DNA of 64,000 nucleotides from Asticcacaulis sp. AC460 (GCF_000495795.1 NZ_AWGD01000022.1:41778-105777); one strand, 5' to 3'. Shown: positions 41,761 to 51,891, counted from the first letter of the stretch. Translations and numbers: made by a program. The notes: a model not told the origin generated them from the letters alone.

Positions 41761-44391
41761 ATGAGATTTGCCGATACGCGCACGAGCCAGACAACGCGCC
41801 GCCACGTCCTGATGGGCGGCGCGGCCCTGTTGAGTTTTGCCGCAACGCGCGCCGCGGCCGGCGTGAAAGCGCGCCATCCCGACCATGTCGCCGTAACGCC
41901 GGACGGTACTTTGCAGATCTTTGCCCTGACGGATGCAGCATTCCGCGTGCGGTTCGTTCCCGGTGCCGGGACGCTCACCGCCCCGGACACCCTGCTTTTG
42001 CCGCAACAGCAGCGTCCGAAAGTCCGGCAGAAAAACGGCGCGACGGTTCGCCTTCGCCTGCCGGCGATAGGCTGCGAAATCGATGCAGAAGGGCTGCGGT
42101 TCTACGACCGCGACGGCCGTCTTCTGCTCAGCGAAACACCAGGCGGGAGGCGGCTCACACCGTCGAAGCTGGGGGACGAGGACGTATTTATCGCCGAACA
42201 GACGTTTGATTCGCCGCCCGGCGAGCATATCTACGGCACCGGCTGCTTTCAGGACGGCGCGCTCGATTTGCGGCACCTTCCGCGCCGCCTGACCCAGGTC
42301 AATACCCAGATCAGCCTGCCGGTAATCCTGTCGAGCCAAGGCTATGGTCTCCTGTGGCTGAACGGCGGAAAGAGCGACCTTAACCCGGTGTCCCGCCAGG
42401 TTCGCCTCAGTCGCGTCGAGGTAGGCGCTCAGGCGCAGGTCGATGTCACCACCGGCGCCGGCAATGCCAGCATCGCCCGGACCGAGGCCGTGTTCGAGGC
42501 GGAGATCGCGCTGGCTACCGCGGGCCGTTACGCCTTCCAGCTCGATATCGGACGCAAGATGGCGTCGCGCCACCATGTCGAGATCGACGGCAAGGTCTAT
42601 AGCGACCTGACCAATCTGTGGCTGCCGCCCACGACCAGCTTCCTGGCTGACCTGGAGGCCGGAAAACACAAGATCCGGGTCATTGCCAATGCCGACGACG
42701 CACCGTCCCTTTGGTTTGATACGGTACGCGACCAGACGGTTTGGCGGTCCGATGTGGCTGAAGCGATCGACTATGTCGTCATCGCCGGCCCCGAGGCGGA
42801 AAACATCATGGAAACCTATCGCCAGTTATCCGGCGAAACGCCGCTGATGCCGAAATGGGCCTACGGCTATATCCATTGCCGCGAGCGGTTCAAATCGTCG
42901 CAGGAAATACTTGATAATGCCCGGGAATTTCGCCGGCGCAAGCTGCCGGTCGATGTCATGGTCCAGGATTGGCAGTACTGGGGCAAGCACGGCTGGAACG
43001 CCATGCGTTTTGACGAAGCGCATTATCCCGATCCGGCGGGACTGGTGAAGAACCTGCACGGCATGGATATGCGCCTGATGCTGTCGGTCTGGTCGAAAGT
43101 CGACCGCAAGGCGGAACTGGGCAAGGCCATGGCGGAAAAGGGTTTCTACATTCCCGACTCCGACTGGATCGACTTCTTCAATCCGCAAGCCTCGGCCTTC
43201 TACTGGCAGAACCAGAGCGAACGCCTGGCGGCGCTGGGGATCGACGCGTGGTGGCAGGACGCGACGGAACCGGAAAATGACGACCTGGTCGGGCGCCAAA
43301 CCCATGTGGGTAAGGGGGAACACGTCCGGCTGACCTATCCGTTGCAGGTGTCCCGCACGGTCTATGAGGGCCAACGCCGCGACTATCCCGACCGGCGGGT
43401 GTTTACCCTGACCCGGTCCGCCTTCCTGGGCCAGCAGCGCTATGCAGCGGCGACCTGGTCCGGCGATATCGGCAATGACTGGGAGACGCTGAAGCGGCAG
43501 ATTCCGGCCGGGTTGAACATGGCGGCGGCGGGTTATCCGTATTGGACGGTCGATGCCGGCGGGTTTTTCCGGCCGGGGCCGTCGCAATATACTGACACGG
43601 CCTATCACGAGCGTTTTATCCGCTGGTTCCAGTACGCTACCTTCCTGCCGCTGCAGCGGGTCCACGGCTATATGACCGACACGGAATTCTGGCGCTATGG
43701 CGAGACCGTAGAAGGCGTGGCGCGCGATTATCTGAACCTGCGCTACCGGCTGTTTCCCTATATTTACAGCCTGGCCTCGGTGGCTCACCGCAAAGGAACG
43801 CCGCTCATTCGCCCGCTGGTTTTCGATTTTCGGGAAGATGCAAGGGCGTTGGATCAGAAGCACAGCTATATGTTTGGGCCGGGACTTCTGGTGGCGCCGG
43901 TGCTTGAACCCGGTGTGGCGCAATGGCCGGTCTATCTTCCGCCGTCACAGGGCGGATGGTACGATCTGTGGAGCGGAATCCAACGCGCGGGTGGTGAAAC
44001 CCACCAGGTCGCCTCGCCTCTGGCGCAGATACCGGTGCATGTCCGCGCCGGTACGATCCTGCCGCTGGGGCCGGTCGTCCAGTCGACGGCGGAAATTTCC
44101 GACCAGCCCATCGACCTCGCGGTTTTTCCCGGCCGGGACGGTGCCTTCGAACTTTATGAAGATGATGGCCTGACCTATGGCTACGAAAAAGGCGCCTCCA
44201 GCACAGTTCGCATAAACTGGAAGTGTGACCGCCGAGAGCTGGTCATCGGCGCCCGCAAGGGCCGATTCGACGGCATGGCGGAACGCCGGCTGTTCCGCGT
44301 CCATGTCGTGTCGCCGGACCACCCGCCCCTGCTTCCGGGTCAGGGCGTCGAGGTCACCTATACGGGACGCGCGATAACTGTCTCACTGTGA
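41761..44391 (+). CDS. Exported GH31 alpha-glycosidase with PA14-like insert, probable alpha-xylosidase
   Basis: An 876-residue GH31 enzyme with a twin-arginine signal (TTRRHVLMGG, then a Ala-rich core, cleaved near residue 33). The N-terminal beta-sandwich is interrupted at about 220-340 by a PA14-like segment (ATAGRYAFQLDIGRK ... GKHKIRVIANAD). The barrel carries nucleophile Asp500 in WWQDATEPE and acid/base Asp569 in WSGDIGNDW. A PA14 insert at this place is known from alpha-xylosidases acting on xyloglucan (Cellvibrio Xyl31A type), which fits the neighbouring fucosidase and galactosidases. The start at 41761 puts the RR signal at the N-terminus; the frame is open further upstream without support. 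Its 3' end overlaps the convergent CocE-family gene by 9 bp. Confidence 0.88.
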   Translation: MRFADTRTSQTTRRHVLMGGAALLSFAATRAAAGVKARHPDHVAVTPDGTLQIFALTDAAFRVRFVPGAGTLTAPDTLLLPQQQRPKVRQKNGATVRLRLPAIGCEIDAEGLRFYDRDGRLLLSETPGGRRLTPSKLGDEDVFIAEQTFDSPPGEHIYGTGCFQDGALDLRHLPRRLTQVNTQISLPVILSSQGYGLLWLNGGKSDLNPVSRQVRLSRVEVGAQAQVDVTTGAGNASIARTEAVFEAEIALATAGRYAFQLDIGRKMASRHHVEIDGKVYSDLTNLWLPPTTSFLADLEAGKHKIRVIANADDAPSLWFDTVRDQTVWRSDVAEAIDYVVIAGPEAENIMETYRQLSGETPLMPKWAYGYIHCRERFKSSQEILDNAREFRRRKLPVDVMVQDWQYWGKHGWNAMRFDEAHYPDPAGLVKNLHGMDMRLMLSVWSKVDRKAELGKAMAEKGFYIPDSDWIDFFNPQASAFYWQNQSERLAALGIDAWWQDATEPENDDLVGRQTHVGKGEHVRLTYPLQVSRTVYEGQRRDYPDRRVFTLTRSAFLGQQRYAAATWSGDIGNDWETLKRQIPAGLNMAAAGYPYWTVDAGGFFRPGPSQYTDTAYHERFIRWFQYATFLPLQRVHGYMTDTEFWRYGETVEGVARDYLNLRYRLFPYIYSLASVAHRKGTPLIRPLVFDFREDARALDQKHSYMFGPGLLVAPVLEPGVAQWPVYLPPSQGGWYDLWSGIQRAGGETHQVASPLAQIPVHVRAGTILPLGPVVQSTAEISDQPIDLAVFPGRDGAFELYEDDGLTYGYEKGASSTVRINWKCDRRELVIGARKGRFDGMAERRLFRVHVVSPDHPPLLPGQGVEVTYTGRAITVSL

Positions 44392-46095
44392 CATCTGAGG
44401 CAGGTCGATACGCGAGGGTTCGGCGCCGCCATAGACCACGGTGATCTGGGGTGCCGGATCGAGCTGGATCTCTTTCAGGTTACGCTGGCGCGGGTCGGCT
44501 CCGGTCACGGTCAGGCGCAGCTTCGCCCCGGCCGGTACGACGCGGGAGACCGGCGTCAGGGCGATGTCCATCCGGGCCGGCTCGCCGGGCTTCAGGGTCA
44601 GGATGTCGCCCGACCGGCCGGAATGCCATGGCAGGCCGAAATTGTCATAGGGCGGCGTCGACAGCTTGCGATGGCTGATTTTAAGACGACCGAAGGCGAT
44701 CACCTCTGTCTTGCCGTCGGCGGCGACCTGGTCGAGATAGACGAAGACATCGGCACGCGGGTCGCTGGTGCTCACGGTGAGATGGGCGACCGGAAAGCCG
44801 ATCAGGGTGACCGGCTTGTCCAGGGCCGGGCCGGTGTAGCTGAGGCCGTGGCTGTCCATGGGCTGGGGCCAGAAGGCGAAATATTCCGGCGGTGGCAGGT
44901 TGTAATCGACGGTGAAGGTGTCGATCCCTTTGGCGGCGGCCTTGGAGGCCAGACCGCGATCGCCGGTCAGGTACCATAGCAGGGCTTGGGATTTGGCGCC
45001 GGGCAGTTGTTCGGCGCGGACATAGCTGCCCTTGCCGTCCAGGCCTTCGACCCAGTAGGTGGCGCGCGGTTCACGGTCGATACCGTTGTCGACGCCCTTC
45101 AGGTGATGGTCGAAATAGCGGGTGATCTCGCCGGTGAAGTCGAAGCCCGGCGGCGGGACGCAGTGACCGCCGGGTCCGCCGAGGAATTTGCTGCCCAGGT
45201 TGTTGGCGGCCAACAGGGTCTGGGCCGTCGGCTCGTCCTGCCAGTTGCTCCAGAAATAGGTGGCGATCCCGGCCTTACGGATGGCGTCGAGATAGTTGTA
45301 GACCCCGACCTCTTCCCAATAGGCATTGCCGGTATAGGTCGAGACGCTGTCGCGGTAGGGCATGCCGTACCACAGCGGCCCCATGGGTGTGTTCTGGGCG
45401 TGTTCGGCAACCGCCTCACGCAGCAACGCGCCGTCGGGGTCGGCATCGACCGGCAGGCTGGCCAGGTCGACCGACAGGGGCTCGTCCGGGCGGGTGTTGA
45501 ACTGGGCGGTGATCCCGCCGGCGCGGACGAAGTTGTACTTGTCGAGATCCGAGGCGCCGACGAAGACGGCCTTAAGCGAAGGTGGCGCGGTAGAGGCGGT
45601 ATGGAAGGTGGTGCCGCCGTAATAGGAACAGCCGATCATGCCGACCTTACCCGTCGAATAGGATTGGCGCGCCAGCCATTCGACCAGGTCGTAGCCGTCA
45701 TAGGCCTCGGTGCGGTCCTGGAAGCCGCGGCGATGGCCGAAGGAGGCGCCCTTGCCGCGGATATCGGCCGTGGCGACGACATAGCCCGAGCGGATCAGGG
45801 TGCGCAGGGCCAGTTGATCGTCCAGGGCCGTTTCCTTTACCTCGCCTTTTTCGTTGCGAAAGCGGGCGCGGTAGGGCGTGAACAGGAAGACGACCGGATG
45901 CTGTCCGGCCGTGGCCTGGCCATTGGCGGCGGGACGATAGATGTTGACGGCCAGGCGCGTGCCGTCGCGCACGGGGACATAGAGCGACTGCCGGACATAG
46001 TCCGCGTCTTCAGCCTTGGCGGCGAAAGCGAACACCGCCACACAGAGCCCGGCGAGGCCGGCCAGCAGGGCCAGGAAGGTTTTACGGCGATACAT
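44383..46095 (-). CDS. Exported CocE/NonD-family serine hydrolase
   Basis: A 570-residue alpha/beta hydrolase of the CocE/NonD, X-Pro dipeptidyl-peptidase-like family. It has a signal peptide (1-28), a catalytic domain with nucleophile Ser157 in GCSYYGG, Asp/His candidates in the second half (GGPGGHCVPP), and a C-terminal jelly-roll from about 375 (SRVVPAGAKLRLTVTGAD). Family members cleave acyl, glutaryl, peptide or ester bonds; in this polysaccharide operon it may remove an ester group. It is the seventh and last gene of the arabinoxylan operon and starts directly after the stop of the preceding hydrolase gene. Confidence 0.85.
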   Translation of the reverse strand: MYRRKTFLALLAGLAGLCVAVFAFAAKAEDADYVRQSLYVPVRDGTRLAVNIYRPAANGQATAGQHPVVFLFTPYRARFRNEKGEVKETALDDQLALRTLIRSGYVVATADIRGKGASFGHRRGFQDRTEAYDGYDLVEWLARQSYSTGKVGMIGCSYYGGTTFHTASTAPPSLKAVFVGASDLDKYNFVRAGGITAQFNTRPDEPLSVDLASLPVDADPDGALLREAVAEHAQNTPMGPLWYGMPYRDSVSTYTGNAYWEEVGVYNYLDAIRKAGIATYFWSNWQDEPTAQTLLAANNLGSKFLGGPGGHCVPPPGFDFTGEITRYFDHHLKGVDNGIDREPRATYWVEGLDGKGSYVRAEQLPGAKSQALLWYLTGDRGLASKAAAKGIDTFTVDYNLPPPEYFAFWPQPMDSHGLSYTGPALDKPVTLIGFPVAHLTVSTSDPRADVFVYLDQVAADGKTEVIAFGRLKISHRKLSTPPYDNFGLPWHSGRSGDILTLKPGEPARMDIALTPVSRVVPAGAKLRLTVTGADPRQRNLKEIQLDPAPQITVVYGGAEPSRIDLPQMSQ

Positions 46096-46965
46096 TCAGA
46101 AGTTCTTCTTCTCATAGCTAACGCGTTTGTCGACACAGTAACCGCAGCTTTGGCCGCTGAATTTACCGGCGGCCGTCGTATCGCCCTTCAGCTTCCAGTC
46201 CAGCCAGGCGGTGACGATTTCCGCGCCGATACCGCCGTTGGGCTGCATGTAGGTTCCGCCGTGGCCGACCGGGATGTCAACATAGGCGGCCGGGATATGA
46301 TGGATGCGGGCATAGTCGTCGCGGCCATTGTTATAGGCGATATCGGTCGGTCCGCCCATGACATAGATGATCGAGCCGTGCAGGTCCTTCAGCATGGCCT
46401 TGTTGACCTCGATGCCCGAGATGGGATTGCCTTCGTTGAACACGCCGCTGTTCATGATGATGAAGGTCGAGATGCGCGGATCCTTGCCGATTGCGATCGC
46501 CTGAAGGCCGCCGCAGCTCCAGCCGGAAGCGGCGATTTTATCGGCGGCAACACGGCCGAAATAGGGACTGCCCTGCCGGGTATTTTCGCGCACCGCCCAG
46601 TCGATGGCCTCGGTCAGGGAGGCCGGCGAGTTCGACGCCTTGAGCTGGCCCGGCTGGCCTTGTTCCTCGGCGGGCTTGGGGTGGTTGGCCGGGATGATCC
46701 CCGGAGCGATCACCAGATAGCCGTGCGAGGCGATCTCCTGCAGGTGGTTGCGCGAACCGGTGCCGTCATGGCTGCAGCCGCCATTGCCGAAGACATAGAT
46801 GCCGAGTGTTGCCGGCTTGACCCCGGCCAGGTCGGCCGGTCGGTAGACGACATGTTCCGGCAGGTTCGGATCTTCTTCGACCACGACCGGATAAGGCCCG
46901 GTGTCGGCCAAGGCCGGTCCGGTCAGAGCGGCCAGGGCCAGTCCCAGAATAAGTGTTCGCTTCAT
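46096..46965 (-). CDS. Exported alpha/beta hydrolase, operon gene 6
   Basis: A 289-residue secreted hydrolase: signal peptide 1-20 (ALA-DT), Ser150 in the elbow GWSCGG, an oxyanion segment VFGNGGCSHDG at 58-68, and a C-terminal His in GHGGTYMQ. It resembles the cutinase/dienelactone-hydrolase branch. The family does not fix the substrate; a polysaccharide ester or oligosaccharide ester is plausible here. The ATG at 46965 is 2 bp after the GH3 stop; the longer frame upstream overlaps GH3 and encodes no signal. Confidence 0.8.
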   Translation of the reverse strand: MKRTLILGLALAALTGPALADTGPYPVVVEEDPNLPEHVVYRPADLAGVKPATLGIYVFGNGGCSHDGTGSRNHLQEIASHGYLVIAPGIIPANHPKPAEEQGQPGQLKASNSPASLTEAIDWAVRENTRQGSPYFGRVAADKIAASGWSCGGLQAIAIGKDPRISTFIIMNSGVFNEGNPISGIEVNKAMLKDLHGSIIYVMGGPTDIAYNNGRDDYARIHHIPAAYVDIPVGHGGTYMQPNGGIGAEIVTAWLDWKLKGDTTAAGKFSGQSCGYCVDKRVSYEKKNF

Positions 46966-46967
46966 GA

Positions 46968-49622
46968 TCAGGGCTCCAGGGTTTGGGCGGAGGTTACGGT
47001 CAGGGTGGTCGCCACACCCGGCGCCTTTGGCAGGCCCGCGCGTTGGTCCGGCTGTCCGCCGCCGACCCAAAGATTGACCTTGCCCGGCTTGACGGAGCGC
47101 GAACCATCGGCGTTGACCGTGCTGAGCGCGCGGCTGTCGAGCGTGAAGGTGACGGTCTTGGTCTCGCCGGCCTTGAGGTGGATGCGGTCGAACCGCGCCA
47201 GGGCGCGGATCGGCACATCCTTCTGGCCGGGATGGCTGAGGTAGAGTTGCACGACTTCATCGCCGTCACGGGCGCCACTGTTGGTGACGTCGACGGAGAC
47301 GGTGACCTCTCCGCCTCCGCCGACCTTGCCAGCCGACAATCGTGCCGGGGCATAGCTGAATTGGGTGTAGGACAGGCCGTAGCCGAACGGATACAGGGCC
47401 TCGCCCTTGAAGTAGCGGTAGGTGCGCCCCTTCATGGTGTAGTCGGTGAAGGCCGGCAACTGGTCGGCCGAGCGATAGAAGGTCACCGGCAGACGGCCGG
47501 CCGGGCTGAAGTCGCCGGCGATCAGGCGGGCGACGGCCGCCCCACCCTGCCCGCCCGGATACCAGGCTTCGACAATGGCGGGGACATGGGTATCGGCCCA
47601 GTTGACGCCGAGCGCGCTGCCGTTGACCAGGACCAGGACAACGGGTTTGCCGGTCGCCGAAACCTGCTCCAGCACCTTTTGCTGGACGGGCGGCAGGTCC
47701 AGGCTGGTCCGGTCGCCGCCGGAGAAGCCCGGCGTTTCGACGCGCATTTCCTCGCCCTCGACCCGCTGGGACAGGCCGGCGACGAAGATGACCAGGTCGG
47801 AGTCTTTGGCGGCGGCGACGGCTTCACGGGCGCCGGTGTCCGACGGCAGGCTCCAGACCAGTTTTTCGTCGCCGGCGGCCTGGCGTTGGAAGGATTCGAC
47901 GCGGATGGCGTTGCGGCTGCCGGCCTCAAGACGGACGGCGCCGGTAGCAATCGAAGGACGCCAGTCGACGCGCCAGGCATCGACGACCAGCTTGTCATTG
48001 ACCCAGATGCGGTAGCCGCCATTGGCGTCGTAGCGGAAGCGGTATTCGCCGGTTTCCGGGGCGGTCAGGAAGCCGTCATAGCGAACCGCACCGCTGCGCT
48101 GTTCGCCCTTCCAGGCCAGGTGGATACCGGCTTCGGGGGCCGTCTGGGCAGCGCCGGACATTTCGGGCGAGGCGTAGCGGCTGGTGGTCACGCCCTTGGC
48201 GGCGCAGTCCTTGTCGCGGCAGAGGGTATCGTCGGGCACGGCGGTCATGACCGGATCGATCAGGCCAGACCCCTGGGCGTAGCGCACCGTGGCGTTGGGG
48301 AAGCGGGCCTTGATGCCCGACAGGACCGTCACCGGATGCGACGGATCGCCGTTATAGTTGCCGACCAGCGAGTCCATCGAGTCGGCATTGGGGCCGATGA
48401 CGGCGATCGAGCGCGGCTCGGCCTTCAGCGGCAGCAGGCCGTCGTTCTTCAGCAGGACCATGGCCGATTCCGCCACGTGCTGCGAAAAGTCGCGGTTGGC
48501 CTGGGTGTCGTAGTCGGCGGCGGTGATCGCCGGAAAAACCTGGGCAGGCGGATCGAACTGGCCCAGCTTGAACCGCGCCGAGAACAGCCGCACCAGTGCG
48601 GTGTCGACCAGGCTTTCCGGCAGAATGCCCTTGCGCACGGCGGACGCCACATGGTCGGCTTCGTTGGCATTGCCGCAGATCAGGTCGGTGCCGGCCTGAT
48701 AGGCGACGGTCACGCCCTCTTCCGGCGTCGGCCGGTAGTGGTGCGAGGTCTTGTAATAGATGTCGCCGACGGCATCGCAATCGGAGACGACGAAGCCCTT
48801 GAAGCCCCAGTCCTGACGCAGGTGTTTGACCAGCAAGTCGTCATTGGCGCAGGCGGGCTGGCCGTCGATGGCGTTGTAGGCGCACATGATCGACAGGGCC
48901 TTGCCTTCGACGATGGTGGCGCGGAAGGCCGGCAGGTAGGTGTCTTCGAGGTCGTAGCGCGACGGGTTGATATTGTCGCGGTGGCGGCCGGCTTCCGGGC
49001 CGCTGTGGACGGCATAGTGTTTCGGCGTGGCGATGGTGCGGTAATAGAGCGGGTCTTCGCCCTGCAGGCCCTTGACGAAGGCGACGCCGATGCGCGCGGT
49101 CAGGTAGGGATCTTCGCCGTAGGTTTCCTGGCCGCGGCCCCAGCGCGGATCGCGGAAGATATTGATGTTCGGCGACCACACGGTCAGGCCGCGGAACCAG
49201 TCGGAACCGCCGAAACGATGGCGGCTGGCGACGTATTTGGCGCGAAATTCGACGCTGATGGTGTCGGCGACCTGATGGATCAGGGGTTCGTCGAAGGTGG
49301 CGGCCAGGCCGACCGCCTGCGGAAAGACGGTGGCGTAGCCGTGGGCGGCGACGCCGTGCAGGCCTTCGTTCCACCAGTTGTATTCGCGGATATTCAGCCG
49401 GGGAATGGCCGGGGCGTCATTGATTAGTTGCGCCGCCTTTTCTTCCAGGCTCATGCGCGACACCAGGTCAGTGGCGCGTTGCTCCGCCGTTTTGGTGGCG
49501 TCCTGGTAGGCCGGAGCGTCCAGCGGGTTCTGGGCCTGGGCGGCGGGCGCCGCGAGACAAACCAGCAGGGCCAGGGCCGATACGGTCAGGGTGTAGTGTG
49601 TGAGGTTTCGTTTCATCATCAT
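46968..49622 (-). CDS. Exported GH3 beta-xylosidase/beta-glucosidase with PA14 insert
   Basis: An 884-residue GH3 enzyme with a signal peptide (1-30, ending AAQA). Domain 1 is a barrel with EYNWWNEGLHG at 80-90, typical of GH3 beta-xylosidases, and nucleophile Asp281 in VVSDCDAVG. Domain 2 (from about 385) is interrupted by a PA14-like segment at about 500-600 (YDGFLTAPETGEYRFRYDAN). A fibronectin-III-like domain closes the protein (about 770-870). The NWWNE motif supports xylan oligosaccharides as substrate. It follows the GH51 gene by 3 bp. Confidence 0.9.
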   Translation of the reverse strand: MMMKRNLTHYTLTVSALALLVCLAAPAAQAQNPLDAPAYQDATKTAEQRATDLVSRMSLEEKAAQLINDAPAIPRLNIREYNWWNEGLHGVAAHGYATVFPQAVGLAATFDEPLIHQVADTISVEFRAKYVASRHRFGGSDWFRGLTVWSPNINIFRDPRWGRGQETYGEDPYLTARIGVAFVKGLQGEDPLYYRTIATPKHYAVHSGPEAGRHRDNINPSRYDLEDTYLPAFRATIVEGKALSIMCAYNAIDGQPACANDDLLVKHLRQDWGFKGFVVSDCDAVGDIYYKTSHHYRPTPEEGVTVAYQAGTDLICGNANEADHVASAVRKGILPESLVDTALVRLFSARFKLGQFDPPAQVFPAITAADYDTQANRDFSQHVAESAMVLLKNDGLLPLKAEPRSIAVIGPNADSMDSLVGNYNGDPSHPVTVLSGIKARFPNATVRYAQGSGLIDPVMTAVPDDTLCRDKDCAAKGVTTSRYASPEMSGAAQTAPEAGIHLAWKGEQRSGAVRYDGFLTAPETGEYRFRYDANGGYRIWVNDKLVVDAWRVDWRPSIATGAVRLEAGSRNAIRVESFQRQAAGDEKLVWSLPSDTGAREAVAAAKDSDLVIFVAGLSQRVEGEEMRVETPGFSGGDRTSLDLPPVQQKVLEQVSATGKPVVLVLVNGSALGVNWADTHVPAIVEAWYPGGQGGAAVARLIAGDFSPAGRLPVTFYRSADQLPAFTDYTMKGRTYRYFKGEALYPFGYGLSYTQFSYAPARLSAGKVGGGGEVTVSVDVTNSGARDGDEVVQLYLSHPGQKDVPIRALARFDRIHLKAGETKTVTFTLDSRALSTVNADGSRSVKPGKVNLWVGGGQPDQRAGLPKAPGVATTLTVTSAQTLEP

Positions 49623-49625
49623 TCC

Positions 49626-51707
49626 CTAGGCGCGGGCAAATTCGTAGAGTTCGACGCTGATCGGCGCGATTTTCAACGCCGACGCTGTGGTGAAGGTGTT
49701 TTCGGCGATGACCACTTCCGGCGCCTTGCCGACCTGGTTCTGCGCTTCGACACTGGGGCCGGTGAGCTTCCAGACGCGGCCGGTCTTGCGGGCCTTGAAG
49801 CCGTCCAGGCTCAGATTGAGGCTTTGGGCCTGCTCGGTGGCATTGACCACGGCGACGATCAGGGCCGACCGATCGGCGGTCAGGGCCGCGGACAGGTCCA
49901 GCGGATAGGTGGCGCTGCCGGCATTGACACGCGGCTGGTCGCCCCCAGCCGGGTATTGCGGCGCCGGCACCGGCGAATTGCCGGTCACCTGCACAGGGAT
50001 GGTGCCGAAGTGTTGGTTGTACATCTGGTACAGCCGCCCGGTGGCGCTGATCACCGACCGGGTACGGTTGGTGTCCATCCAGCCGGTGGCCATGGTGTAG
50101 CCGGCCATGTCGATGAAGTCGGAATGGCGGAAGAATTCGTGCAGGCACATGCCCATGGCCAGGCAGGTCTTCAGGGTCTGGCGGAAGCTGTAGGCATATT
50201 CGTCGAAGAAGACCTTGACCTTGCCCTCATTGAGCGCGGGGAAGCGGCGCTTGTACGCCTCCCAGCATTCGACCATGGTCAGGACGCGGTTGGCCGGCTG
50301 GCGCGCCCATTCGACCAGAGGCCGTTCGACGTCGAACAGCTTGCCGGTCTTGACGTCGAACTTCTTGTTTTCGGGTGGGTAGGCGTGGGTGGCCAGGGCA
50401 TCGAACTTGCCCCAGGAGTTGGCGAACATGCCGTAGGCCCAGTCGCGATCGGAGCCGAATTCGACTTGGGGCTGGCCTTCGATGAAGATGCCCTGCCCGG
50501 TCGTCATCTCATCGGCGAAGCCGCCCGGCGCGATGATGTAGATCGACGGATCGACCTTGCGCATGGCGTCGGCGAATTGGTTGTGTTTGACGGCGTACTG
50601 CTTCATCGGGATGTGGCCCATCTGCCAGTGGCCGTACATCTCGTTGCCGATGTTCCAGTATTTGACGCGGTAAGGTTCCGAGTGGCCGTTGGCGACGCGT
50701 CTGGCGCCCCATTCGGTGTCGGCGGCGCCGTTGACATATTCGACCTGCTCGGCGCCGGAACGCGGACCGTCGAAGCCGGTGCTGACGCACCAGCTCGGCT
50801 CGGCGTTGATCAGTTGACACATCTGCAGCAGCTCATCGACGCCAACGTCGTTGGGCTGGGGGAAGTTCCACACCGGGTCCAGGATCGGCGGGCGCTTGTC
50901 CGGGTCGCCGATGGTGTTCTTCCAGTCGTAGGCAGAGATGAAGTTGCCGCCCGGGATGCGCAGGATCTTGCAATCCACCTCTTTCATCAGCGCAATGGTG
51001 TCGGCGCGGAAGCCCTTGATATTGTCCGCCGGCATCAGCGACACGGCGCCGATACGGAACGATCCGGAGCCGGTGCCGGTGATTTCGAAACTGGCCTCCT
51101 CGGTATCCGCCGGGGACGAAAAGCGCAGCGGCACGGTGCTCCAGGTCTTGCCCGCCGGGACCTTGACGGTTTGCCGGTCGCCGGGGCCAGCGCCCCAGAT
51201 CAGGGTGGCGGACACATCGGCCGGACCGTCAGCGGCGATGACGATGCGGCCGACATAGGCCTTTTTGGACAGGACCAGGCCTGCCTGGCCAAAGCCGCGC
51301 GGCTCGCTACCGGCCAGGGCCACCACCGGCGACTGCTCACCGACATAGGGGGCCTTGCGGTCCATGGTCACGGCGCTGTCGGGGCCGACCGGCACCCATT
51401 TGAGCATGTCACGCCGGCGCGAGGCCGGGCCGTCGGCCTTGGGCGCGGGCTGGGAGTTGATGGCGTTGAAGAACTTGCGGTCGTCCAGCACCTCGCTCCA
51501 CATGCTGTGATTGATCAGGTTGCCGATGTGCTCGAGGAAACCGCCGTACAGGAACGGATTGAGCGACGGACCTTCGCGACCGACCTGGATGGTCGAGGCG
51601 ATGGCGGCGGACTGGGCCATAGCCGGAGAGGCGGCGAAGGCCGCGGCGACCGCGCCGGTCATCAGGGCCTGGCGCCGGGACAGGGACATTTTCATATCGG
51701 TGGGCAT
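49626..51707 (-). CDS. Exported GH51 alpha-L-arabinofuranosidase, operon gene 4
   Basis: A 693-residue GH51 enzyme. Residues 1-31 are a twin-arginine signal (SLSRRQALMTG ... SPAMA). A segment at about 125-225 looks like an inserted carbohydrate-binding sandwich (FRIGAVSLMPADN). The barrel carries acid/base Glu356 in YWNIGNEMYG and nucleophile Glu503 in VFFDEYAYS. It removes arabinose from arabinoxylan or arabinan. GAGG lies 5 bp before the ATG at 51707; the longer frame upstream runs into a dispersed repeat and is rejected. Confidence 0.9.
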   Translation of the reverse strand: MPTDMKMSLSRRQALMTGAVAAAFAASPAMAQSAAIASTIQVGREGPSLNPFLYGGFLEHIGNLINHSMWSEVLDDRKFFNAINSQPAPKADGPASRRRDMLKWVPVGPDSAVTMDRKAPYVGEQSPVVALAGSEPRGFGQAGLVLSKKAYVGRIVIAADGPADVSATLIWGAGPGDRQTVKVPAGKTWSTVPLRFSSPADTEEASFEITGTGSGSFRIGAVSLMPADNIKGFRADTIALMKEVDCKILRIPGGNFISAYDWKNTIGDPDKRPPILDPVWNFPQPNDVGVDELLQMCQLINAEPSWCVSTGFDGPRSGAEQVEYVNGAADTEWGARRVANGHSEPYRVKYWNIGNEMYGHWQMGHIPMKQYAVKHNQFADAMRKVDPSIYIIAPGGFADEMTTGQGIFIEGQPQVEFGSDRDWAYGMFANSWGKFDALATHAYPPENKKFDVKTGKLFDVERPLVEWARQPANRVLTMVECWEAYKRRFPALNEGKVKVFFDEYAYSFRQTLKTCLAMGMCLHEFFRHSDFIDMAGYTMATGWMDTNRTRSVISATGRLYQMYNQHFGTIPVQVTGNSPVPAPQYPAGGDQPRVNAGSATYPLDLSAALTADRSALIVAVVNATEQAQSLNLSLDGFKARKTGRVWKLTGPSVEAQNQVGKAPEVVIAENTFTTASALKIAPISVELYEFARA

Positions 51708-51804
51708 GGTAACCTCGCGGTTTCGGACAGGGCGCGGCCAACGGCACATGTGTCCGTCGGCCTGGCGCAATCGTGGATGCCAAAGGCATTGGCAATGACC
51801 GCTA

Positions 51805-51891
51805 AAGGACCCCTCCGTCTCGACGCGCTTCGGCCCATAAGGGGCCTCGCTTGCTCGCCACCTCCCCATCTTCGATAGGGAGGAGAAGGAA
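51805..51891 (-). repeat. Dispersed intergenic repeat, copy D (inverted, diverged)
   Basis: On the minus strand it reads CTCCTCCCTATCGAAGATGG then GGAGGTGGCGAGC, a CCCCTTATGGG variant, and GAGACGGAGGGGTCC. The order of elements matches copies A and B although several bases differ. It lies in front of the GH51 gene at 49626-51707. Confidence 0.55.

Noticed and set aside
46983..51878. Two very long plus-strand frames (814 and 816 codons) opposite the GH3 and GH51 genes
   Set aside because: Both mirror the minus-strand glycosidases codon by codon. Their translations lack recognisable domains, and the glycosidases have full catalytic motifs and signals.
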